Assembly (NCBI GenBank): GCA_028876585.1
Contig: JAGWRL010000338.1
Coordinates: forward strand, 1-5,277
DNA from: Pseudomonadota bacterium
Lineage (GTDB): Bacteria; Pseudomonadota; Alphaproteobacteria; Rhizobiales; Beijerinckiaceae
Direction of reading: 5' to 3'
DNA length: 5,277 bases
The notes under the pieces are model-generated. The model was not told the origin of the DNA and searched no databases. It worked only from the letters and a program-made list of their open reading frames with translations. This document shows, in pieces, positions 1 through 5,277 of the stretch (position 1 is its first letter; each line of letters starts with the position of its first letter). The translations under genes were made by a program, and so were the position numbers.

Positions 1-269
1 AATTCGTCGAGCGTCGCGGCGCGCCAGGCTTCGCGGGCGTGAAACAGGTCGCCGAGCGCGACCAGCGCACGCGGCGCGAGCGCGTCGATCAAGGCGTCGA
101 GCCGGGCGAGGTTTTCCCGCGTCGTGCCGGCGGGGGCGGCCAATCCGGCGGCGCGGAAGGCGGCCGCCTTGCCGATATGCACGTCGGCGACGAACAGGGT
201 CCGCGTCTCGGCGCGCCAGACGGCGCGTTGCGGCAGCAGCGTCAGGCCGTGCCAGTCGAACGCCTTCAT
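1..269 (-). CDS. pdeM: Ligase-associated metallophosphoesterase endonuclease PdeM, N-terminal part (cut by window edge)
   Basis: This is the first 89 codons of a calcineurin-like metallophosphoesterase. Family members are manganese-dependent phosphodiesterases or DNA endonucleases encoded beside an Lhr-type helicase, an MBL exonuclease and an ATP-dependent ligase. Visible are the first two metal-binding motifs: D-V-H at residues 29-31 (within [14 protein letters not shown]) and G-D-L-F-H at 73-77, whose Asp and His fit the GDxxH signature. The HIGK-to-FR stretch after the first motif is typical of the ligase-associated subfamily. The remaining motifs, including the downstream metal-binding histidines, lie beyond position 1; the family is usually a little over 200 aa. 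The ATG at 269-267 overlaps the helicase TGA stop as ATGA, and no strong Shine-Dalgarno sequence precedes it. Translation is therefore probably coupled to the helicase. Family assignment is firm from motifs plus context; activity is inferred. Confidence 0.92.
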   Translation of the reverse strand, partial: MKAFDWHGLTLLPQRAVWRAETRTLFVADVHIGKAAAFRAAGLAAPAGTTRENLARLDALIDALAPRALVALGDLFHAREAWRAATLDE

Positions 270-2728
270 CGCGCGGCGGCGCGTTCCAGCGCGGCGGCCA
301 TGCGCTCGATGCGCGCCGACAACGCCTCGTTGCTCAGCTTCTCGCGAAATCCCTCGACCATCAGCGGGAAAGCCAGCGGCGAGCAGCGTTGCAACGGCGT
401 CACCACCAGCCTTCTCCCCGCCAGCCGCCGCAGGTTCGCGTCGATCAGCCGCACGTCGAGCTCGGCTTCGAGCACTTCGCGCTCGGCCTGGCGGATCAGG
501 GCGTGGCCGGGATCGTATTTGCGGAACACATCGTAGAACAGCCCGGCCGAGGCCTGCAACTGCCGCGCCGTGCGCCGCGCGCCGGGATGGGCGGCCGGGG
601 TCAGGCCGGCGATGCGGGCGACGTCGCGAAACCGCCGTCGCGTCAATTCGCCGGCGTTGAGGCTCGCCAGCGTCTGCCGCATCAATTCGTCGTGGCTCAG
701 CGAGGCGTCGAGCAGGGCGGGCAGTTGCGCGGCCCAATCGCGCTCGGTCGCGCTCAAAGCCTCGAAGCCGTAATCGTTGACGGCGAGCGAGAAGGTGCCG
801 GGCGAAAGCTGCGCCGCCCGCCACGCCAGCAGGCTCGCCATGCCCAAATGCACGTTGCGGCCGGCGAAGGGATAAAGGAACAGATGCCAGCCGTCGCGGG
901 TTTTGAGCGTTTCCGCCAGCAGCGTGTCGGGCGTCGGCAGCTGCGACCAGCGCGCCTGCAATTCGAGCAGCGGCCGCGCGGTCCGCATCTCCGGCCCGTC
1001 GTAGACCCCGGCCGCCGCCGCGCCCATCAGTTCGACCATCGCGTCGGCGAGGGTGGCGGAGAGCGGAAAGCGGCCGCCGCCCCAGCGCGGAATGGCGGCG
1101 CGGCCGCCGCTCGCCTTCTTCACATAGGCCGTCTGGTCGCGCACCCGGGTCAATTCGAGCAGCTTGCCGGAAAACCAGAATTTGTCGCCATTCCTGAGCC
1201 TTGCGATGAAACTCTCCTCCACGACGCCAAGTCGGGCGCCCGGCGGCGTCGGGCCATATTGCACCACTAGCCCGGCGTCGGCGGTGATCGTGCCGATGTT
1301 GAAGCGATGCAGCATGGCGAGCCGCGCGTTGGGCACGCGCCACACCCCGTCCTTGTCGGGCTCGACCCGTTTGAAATCGGGATAGACCGCCAGCGTCGGC
1401 CCGCCGTGGCGCACGAAATCGAGGCACCAGCGCCAGTTGTCCTCGCTCAGGTTCTCATAGGCCACGGTGTCGCGCACTTCGCGCAGCAGTTCGTCAGGCC
1501 GGAAGCCGCCGCCGAGCGCGATGGTGACGAGATGTTGCGCCAGCGCGTCGAGCGGCGAGTCGGGGCTGATCTGGCTTTCGATCCGCCCCTCGCGCACCGC
1601 CCGTTGCGCGGCGGCGGATTCGACCAGTTCGAGGCTGTGGCTCGGCACCAGCGTGATGCGCGAGGGCCGCCCCGGCGCATGGCCGGAGCGGCCGGCGCGC
1701 TGTAACAGCCGCGCCACGCCCTTGGGCGAGCCGATCTGCAACACCCGCTCGACAGGCAGGAAATCGACGCCGAGATCGAGGCTCGACGTGCACACCACCG
1801 CCTTGAGCGCGCCCGATTTCAACCCGCCCTCGACCCATTCGCGCGTCGCCCGCTCCATCGAGGCGTGATGCAGCGCGAGGATTCCCGCCCAGTCGGGCCG
1901 CGCGTTGAGCAATTCCTTGAACCAGATCTCCGCCTGGCTGCGCGTGTTGGTGAACACCAGCGTGCTCGCCGCGCTGTCGATCTCGGCGATCACGTTGCCG
2001 AGCATGGCGAGGCCGAGATGGCCGCCCCAGGGGATGCGCTCGGGTCTGTCGGGCAAAGCGGTGTCGATGATGAGTGTCTTGTCGAGCTTGCCGCGCGCCA
2101 GCACGGCGTCGCGGTTCGGCCCGACCAGCGTCCGCTTGGCGGCGTCGAGATCGCCCAACGTCGCCGACAGGCCCCAGATCGGCGCGTCGGGGCGCCAGCG
2201 CCGCAGCCGCGCCAGCGCCAGCTGGGTCTGCACGCCGCGCTTGTTGCCGATGAGTTCATGCCATTCGTCGACCACGATTCCCTGCAGGCCGGCGAAGCGC
2301 GCCTGCGTATCGGGATGCGCCAGCATCAGCGTCAGGCTCTCCGGCGTGGTGACGAGCAGGTCCGGCAATCGCCTGCGCTGGGCGGCGCGGGTCTTGTCGT
2401 CGGTGTCGCCTGTGCGGATGCCGACGCTGAAGCCGCCGATCTCGGCGAACGCGGCTTCGAGCGTCTTCGCCGTGTCGGCGGCGAGCGCGCGCATCGGCGT
2501 GATCCACAATACGCGCAAGCTAGCGCCCTCGGGCGCGGCCTTGCGCGCCGCCAGCCAGGCGCCGAAGCCGACGGCGAGCGTCTTGCCCGCGCCGGTGGTG
2601 GCGTGCAGCAGACCGCTGCGCCCGGCCTTCATCGCCGCCCAGACTTCGCGCTGGAACGCGAACGGCTTCCAGCCGCGCCGGGCAAAATAGGCGGTGACGG
2701 CGGCGAGCGGCGGCGAGGCGGGGGGCAT
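266..2728 (-). CDS. Ligase-associated DEXH-box DNA helicase (Lhr-Core type)
   Basis: This is a complete 820-aa superfamily 2 helicase, close to the usual 800-830 aa of the ligase-associated Lhr-Core subfamily. Such enzymes are ATP-driven 3'-to-5' translocases that unwind tailed duplexes during repair. Motifs run in order: Q motif around Q26; Walker A TTGAGKT at 44-50; motif Ia TPMRALA at 78-84; TTPESL at 127-132; motif II DEWH at 154-157, where Trp in place of the common Val is usual for this subfamily; motif III SAT at 188-190; FTNTRSQ at 259-265; motif [11 protein letters not shown] at 314-323; motif [10 protein letters not shown] at 343-350. A winged-helix-like region (about 390-480) and a long C-terminal Lhr-Core domain (to 820) follow. 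ATG at 2728 is the only supportable start, because an in-frame TAG lies just upstream at 2758-2756 with no GTG or TTG between. It lies 61 bp downstream of the methyltransferase and overlaps pdeM by four bases. No motif looks damaged. Confidence 0.97.
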   Translation of the reverse strand: MPPASPPLAAVTAYFARRGWKPFAFQREVWAAMKAGRSGLLHATTGAGKTLAVGFGAWLAARKAAPEGASLRVLWITPMRALAADTAKTLEAAFAEIGGFSVGIRTGDTDDKTRAAQRRRLPDLLVTTPESLTLMLAHPDTQARFAGLQGIVVDEWHELIGNKRGVQTQLALARLRRWRPDAPIWGLSATLGDLDAAKRTLVGPNRDAVLARGKLDKTLIIDTALPDRPERIPWGGHLGLAMLGNVIAEIDSAASTLVFTNTRSQAEIWFKELLNARPDWAGILALHHASMERATREWVEGGLKSGALKAVVCTSSLDLGVDFLPVERVLQIGSPKGVARLLQRAGRSGHAPGRPSRITLVPSHSLELVESAAAQRAVREGRIESQISPDSPLDALAQHLVTIALGGGFRPDELLREVRDTVAYENLSEDNWRWCLDFVRHGGPTLAVYPDFKRVEPDKDGVWRVPNARLAMLHRFNIGTITADAGLVVQYGPTPPGARLGVVEESFIARLRNGDKFWFSGKLLELTRVRDQTAYVKKASGGRAAIPRWGGGRFPLSATLADAMVELMGAAAAGVYDGPEMRTARPLLELQARWSQLPTPDTLLAETLKTRDGWHLFLYPFAGRNVHLGMASLLAWRAAQLSPGTFSLAVNDYGFEALSATERDWAAQLPALLDASLSHDELMRQTLASLNAGELTRRRFRDVARIAGLTPAAHPGARRTARQLQASAGLFYDVFRKYDPGHALIRQAEREVLEAELDVRLIDANLRRLAGRRLVVTPLQRCSPLAFPLMVEGFREKLSNEALSARIERMAAALERAAAR

Positions 2729-2737
2729 GGCGGCGGG

Positions 2738-2753
2738 GCGCGAGGGTTCGCGC
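2738..2753. promoter_or_regulatory. Short GC-rich hairpin directly upstream of the helicase start
   Basis: A perfect 6-bp inverted repeat, GCGCGA / TCGCGC with a 4-base loop, lies in the 61-bp gap between methyltransferase and helicase. In the leftward mRNA it ends nine bases before the helicase ATG, where a Shine-Dalgarno sequence would normally sit; none is visible there. No T-run follows it on either strand, so it does not look like an intrinsic terminator. It could limit ribosome access, or be chance in such GC-rich DNA. Confidence 0.3.
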
Positions 2754-2789
2754 TTCTACGTCACCGCTCCGCCGCCGTCGATGGGCCGC

Positions 2790-3362
2790 CTATCTCGCCC
2801 CGAACCAGCGGTTCACCCGCGCGGCGTAGGCGTCGAATTCGTCCGGATGCAGGCCGCGCAGCATGTTTTCTTCGGTCGGCATCACGACGAGATCGTTGAT
2901 CAGGAAAAAGCCGAGCGGGGCGCCGATAACGGCCGCCAGCAGCATCGGGCTCCACGGCGCGAACGCCTGCACATAGGCCCCGAGCGCCGCCCACAGCAGG
3001 AATTGCAGCATCGCCAGCGAATAGGTGGGATGGCGCGACCAGCCATAGGGGCCGGTGGTCACCAGCGCGCCCGACTTGACATAGGTGCGCGCGTCGCCGC
3101 CCTTGCCGTCGAGATGGCCGATGGTCAGCGTCTTGCCGAAATAGCAGGCGAGGATCAGCGCCAGCAGCGCGAAGGTGGGGACGGCGACGACGGCGCCGCG
3201 CTCCAGGGCGTGTTTCCACACCGGCGCGATCCCCGCGAGGCAGAGCGCGGAGAAGGCGAGGTCGATCACGAAAGTCGGCGCGACCTTGAACCGTTTTGGC
3301 TTCTGGCCCGGCTCGGCCGCGCTCGGTTCGTCGAAAATCGGGTGCTGATAGGCTGTCGACAT
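2790..3362 (-). CDS. Isoprenylcysteine carboxyl methyltransferase (ICMT)-family integral membrane methyltransferase
   Basis: This is a complete 190-aa membrane protein. A polar N-terminus (1-28, rich in Pro, Lys and Glu) is followed by hydrophobic segments at roughly 29-47, 57-76, 113-132 and 137-160. The ICMT/phospholipid-methyltransferase signature GPYGWSRHPTY is at 104-114; it contains the RHPxY core that contributes to S-adenosylmethionine binding. The C-terminal hallmark also fits: EE at 164-165, then a Phe-Asp-Ala-Tyr element and Arg-Val-Asn-Arg-Trp-Phe near 176-187. Bacterial relatives methylate varied, mostly unknown substrates; bacteria lack prenylated CaaX proteins, so the eukaryotic reaction should not be assumed. 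The ATG at 3362 is preceded by GGAG (3375-3372) at a 9-base spacing, the best ribosome binding site in the window. The gene is first in the leftward arm, 61 bp ahead of the helicase, so co-transcription is likely. A link to DNA repair is not evident. Confidence 0.9.
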   Translation of the reverse strand: MSTAYQHPIFDEPSAAEPGQKPKRFKVAPTFVIDLAFSALCLAGIAPVWKHALERGAVVAVPTFALLALILACYFGKTLTIGHLDGKGGDARTYVKSGALVTTGPYGWSRHPTYSLAMLQFLLWAALGAYVQAFAPWSPMLLAAVIGAPLGFFLINDLVVMPTEENMLRGLHPDEFDAYAARVNRWFGAR

Positions 3363-3462
3363 GCAAGGGCGCTCCGGCCGACAGCCTCGCCGGTTCGGGT
3401 AAATATTCCCTGAGGGTAACCCCGCCTTTGCAAGCGATCGCGGCCGGCTTAGCTAACGAGGC
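3363..3462. promoter_or_regulatory. Divergent intergenic control region with clustered palindromes
   Basis: This 100-bp spacer separates the two arms and should contain promoters for both directions. Its centre (about 3398-3422) is the most AT-rich stretch of the spacer and has two overlapping 9-bp inverted repeats: CCCTGAGGG at 3408-3416 and GGGTAACCC at 3414-3422. It also has a direct repeat of GGGTAA at 3398 and 3414, exactly 16 bp apart, and AATATT at 3402-3407. Further palindromes are TTGCAA (3428-3433), GCGATCGC (3434-3441) and TTAGCTAA (3449-3456). I could not fix convincing -35/-10 pairs on either strand, so the promoter role rests on gene orientation. The repeats could be operator half-sites, but the binding factor is unknown. 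Confidence 0.45.
3372..3375 (-). promoter_or_regulatory. Ribosome binding site of the ICMT-family gene
   Basis: GGAG on the minus strand is nine bases ahead of the ATG at 3362. It supports that start codon. It is the only well-placed Shine-Dalgarno sequence among the five genes here. Confidence 0.6.
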
Positions 3463-4416
3463 ATGAGCCTGATCGTCGCCCGCCCCGAGGGCCTCTATTG
3501 CCCCAAGGGCGATTTCCACATCGATCCCGTCCGTCCCGTCGCGCGCGCGGTGGTCACGCATGGCCATTCCGACCACGCCCGCGCCGGCTCGCGCGCCTAT
3601 CTCTGCCATGCCGACAGCGTCGCCATCCTGCGCCGCCGCCTCGGCGAGATCGCGGTGCGGGGCGTGGCGTACAGCGAGAGGGTCGAACTCAACGGCGTCG
3701 GCGTGTCGCTGCATCCGGCCGGCCATATCCTCGGCTCGGCGCAAATCCGCGTCGAGCACAAGGGCGAGGTCTGGGTCGCCTCGGGCGATTACAAAATCGA
3801 ACCGGACCGCACTTGCGCCGCCTTCGAGCCTTTGCGCTGCCATGTCTTCATCAGCGAATCCACCTTCGGCCTGCCGATCTACCGCTGGCGCCCGCAAGCC
3901 GAGATCGCCGCCGAGATCAACGCGTGGTGGCGGGCGAACGCGGACGCCGGCCGCGTCAGCGTGCTGTTCGCCTATGCGCTCGGCAAGGCGCAGCGCGTGC
4001 TGGGGCTGCTCGATCCCGCCATCGGGCCGATCCTCTGTCACGCCGCCGTCGAGCCGTTCAACGCCCTCTATCGCGCGGCCGGCGTCGCGCTGCCGCCGAC
4101 CTCCGCCGCCGCCGGCCTCGGCCGGGCGGTGGTGATCGCCCCGCCCTCGGCGGCCGGCTCGGCGTGGATGGGCCAGTTCGGGGATTACGCGGGCGCATTC
4201 GTCAGCGGCTGGATGCGGGTGCGCGGCCAGCGGCGCCGGCGCGGCGTCGCGCGCGGTTTCGCGCTGTCCGATCACGCCGACTGGGACGGGTTGCTCGCCG
4301 CCATCGCCGCCACCGGCGCTTCGCGCGTGCTGGTCACGCACGGTTCGGTGGCGACGCTGTCGCGCTATCTGCGCGAGCAGGGTCTGCAAGCCGACGCCGT
4401 CGGCGGGGACGCGTGA
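3463..4416 (+). CDS. Ligase-associated DNA exonuclease, metallo-beta-lactamase/beta-CASP type
   Basis: This is a complete 317-aa metal-dependent nuclease of the ligase-associated branch of the MBL/beta-CASP superfamily, related to SNM1/Artemis and CPSF-73-like enzymes and predicted to trim DNA ends. The opening GLYCPKGDFHIDP (10-22) is characteristic of the subfamily. Metal ligands are complete: H-G-H-S-D-H at 33-38, His88 in GHILGSA, Asp109 in SGDY (107-110), His271 in SDHADW (269-274) and His293 in VTHGS (291-295). The SESTFG element (131-136) corresponds to the conserved Glu/Thr motif. The chosen ATG at 3463 has only GAGG one base upstream, too close for a normal Shine-Dalgarno, so initiation may be weak or leaderless. 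The position of the GLYCP element ten residues in makes a later start unlikely. The stop overlaps the ligase start by four bases (GTGA). Family assignment is strong; polarity and substrate are not visible from sequence. Confidence 0.96.
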   Translation: MSLIVARPEGLYCPKGDFHIDPVRPVARAVVTHGHSDHARAGSRAYLCHADSVAILRRRLGEIAVRGVAYSERVELNGVGVSLHPAGHILGSAQIRVEHKGEVWVASGDYKIEPDRTCAAFEPLRCHVFISESTFGLPIYRWRPQAEIAAEINAWWRANADAGRVSVLFAYALGKAQRVLGLLDPAIGPILCHAAVEPFNALYRAAGVALPPTSAAAGLGRAVVIAPPSAAGSAWMGQFGDYAGAFVSGWMRVRGQRRRRGVARGFALSDHADWDGLLAAIAATGASRVLVTHGSVATLSRYLREQGLQADAVGGDA

Positions 4417-5277
4417 AAACCTTCGCCGCTCTCTATCGCGAACTCGACGCCGCCGCCTCGTCCGACGCGGGGATTGCGGCGCTGGCGGCCTATTTCGCCG
4501 CCGCGCGCGACGATCCCGCGCGCTGGGGCGAGGCGGCCTGGGTCGTCCATCTCGCCGCCGGCGGCAGAGTTGCGCCCGTCATCCCCGCCAGGCTGCTGCG
4601 CCGGCTGGCGGGCGAGGCGACCGGCCTGCCGGAATGGCTGATCGAGGAGAGCCAGCGCAACGTCGGCGACCCCGCCGAGACGCTGGCGTTGCTGCTGCCG
4701 CCGCCGACCGCCCCCGAGGCAGTCAGCCTGGAAACCTGGATGGAAGAGCGGCTGCCGGCGTTGCGTGAACTCGACGAGGAGGCGCGCTACGAACGGTTCG
4801 CCGCTTGCGCCGCCGCGCTGCCCGACGCGGATCGGCTCGCTGTGTTCAAGCTGGCGAGCGGCGGGTTGCGGCTCGGCGTGACCAAGAGCCAACTGGCGCA
4901 GGCTCTGGCGCAGGCGGGCGGGCTCGACGCGCCGACTGTCGCGCAACGGCTGGCGGGCTTCGCCCCGGCGGCGGCGGATTTCGCCCGCCTCGTCGCGCCG
5001 GCCGCCGCCGCCGACGACGGGCGGCCCTATCCGTTCTTCCTCGCCCACCCGCTCGACATTGCCGACGGGGAATTGGCGGCGCGTCTCGGCCCGGTCGAGG
5101 GCTGGATCGTGGAATGGAAATTCGACGGCCTGCGCGCGCAACTGCTGCGGCGCGGCGAGGCGTGGCGGCTATGGTCGCGCGACGACGATCTGCTCTGCGA
5201 AGCCTTCCCCGAGATCGGCGCGCTCGCCGCCGCGCTGCCCGACGGCGTCGCGCTCGACGGCGCGCTCGTGGTCGAGC
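4413..5277 (+). CDS. ATP-dependent DNA ligase of the ligase-associated repair cluster, N-terminal 288 codons (cut by window edge)
   Basis: This gene begins with GTG at 4413-4415, overlapping the exonuclease stop as GTGA. A purine-rich stretch (GGCGGGGA, 4402-4409) is just upstream. The reading frame stays open to the right edge; the family is usually about 530 aa, so a little under half is missing. Residues 1 to about 210 form the ligase N-terminal DNA-binding domain, with FKLASGGLRLGV at 145-156 matching its typical core. The adenylation domain follows. Motif I is E-W-K-F-D-G-L-R-A-Q at 234-243, with K236 as the predicted AMP-accepting lysine. Motif Ia reads SRDDD at 255-259, where the subfamily usually has an SRGE-like sequence. 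Motif III reads LDGALVVE at 281-288, with Ala284 replacing the near-invariant Glu of DGE. Motifs IIIa, IV and V lie outside. It should seal nicks in concert with the neighbouring nucleases and helicase, but the active-site change leaves its activity uncertain. Confidence 0.95.
   Translation, partial: MKTFAALYRELDAAASSDAGIAALAAYFAAARDDPARWGEAAWVVHLAAGGRVAPVIPARLLRRLAGEATGLPEWLIEESQRNVGDPAETLALLLPPPTAPEAVSLETWMEERLPALRELDEEARYERFAACAAALPDADRLAVFKLASGGLRLGVTKSQLAQALAQAGGLDAPTVAQRLAGFAPAAADFARLVAPAAAADDGRPYPFFLAHPLDIADGELAARLGPVEGWIVEWKFDGLRAQLLRRGEAWRLWSRDDDLLCEAFPEIGALAAALPDGVALDGALVVE

Noticed and set aside
1865..2899. A 344-codon plus-strand open frame opposite the helicase N-terminus.
   Set aside because: It is antisense to the best-supported gene in the window, has low-complexity composition and no family resemblance.
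3393..3408. Possible alphaproteobacterial LexA (SOS) box, consensus GTTC-N7-GTTC, between the two arms.
   Set aside because: The sequence is GTTC-N8-ATTC: the spacing is off by one and one half-site has a mismatch. It is suggestive given the repair genes but not enough to call.
3428..3456. Possible rightward promoter with TTGCAA as -35 and a 16-17 bp spacer to the TTAGCTAA region.
   Set aside because: The -35 matches only partly and the -10 match is poor; it would imply a leaderless exonuclease transcript, which cannot be supported from sequence alone.
2761..4389. A 542-codon open frame on the minus strand running opposite the exonuclease and through the spacer into the methyltransferase.
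   Set aside because: It lacks recognisable motifs, is rich in Arg, Gly, Ala and Asp as expected of GC-rich antisense frames, and overlaps genes with complete catalytic motifs.
4365..5141. A 258-codon minus-strand open frame opposite the ligase.
   Set aside because: The plus-strand ligase frame carries motif I and a recognisable N-terminal domain; the antisense frame is Arg/Gly/Gln-rich with no motif.
1..5277. CRISPR arrays, tRNA or rRNA genes, insertion sequences, attachment sites and intrinsic terminators.
   Set aside because: No spaced direct repeats, transposase frames, cloverleaf-like sequences or stem-plus-T-run signals were seen; nearly all bases are coding.

Overview
The window is very GC-rich, gene-dense bacterial DNA. 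Gene content, codon use and protein style fit an alphaproteobacterium, plausibly of the Hyphomicrobiales (Rhizobiales). That placement is inferred from overall impression, since there is no rRNA or other marker gene here.

The window holds the four-gene 'ligase-associated' DNA repair cluster, split into two divergent arms around a fifth gene. The leftward arm (minus strand, read from the centre out) is an isoprenylcysteine-carboxyl-methyltransferase-type membrane methyltransferase (3362 to 2790), a complete Lhr-Core-type DEXH helicase of 820 aa (2728 to 266), and the first 89 codons of the metallophosphoesterase endonuclease PdeM (from 269, cut by the left edge). The rightward arm (plus strand) is a complete metallo-beta-lactamase-fold exonuclease of 317 aa (3463-4416) and the first 288 codons of an ATP-dependent DNA ligase (GTG start at 4413, cut by the right edge). 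A 100-bp spacer (3363-3462) separates the arms and must supply the start signals for both. It holds several short palindromes.

Helicase and pdeM overlap by four bases (ATGA), and so do exonuclease and ligase (GTGA). Each arm is therefore probably translated as a coupled pair. In the known family the helicase remodels duplexes with a 3' single-stranded tail, the two nucleases trim or cut damaged DNA, and the ligase seals the product. The methyltransferase has no evident repair role.

The most unusual point is in the ligase. The adenylation lysine motif is intact, but the normally near-invariant glutamate of nucleotidyltransferase motif III (DGE) is alanine (DGA), and motif Ia is also atypical. 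The system is a recognised one, not a new one. The oddities lie in its layout and in this ligase active site.
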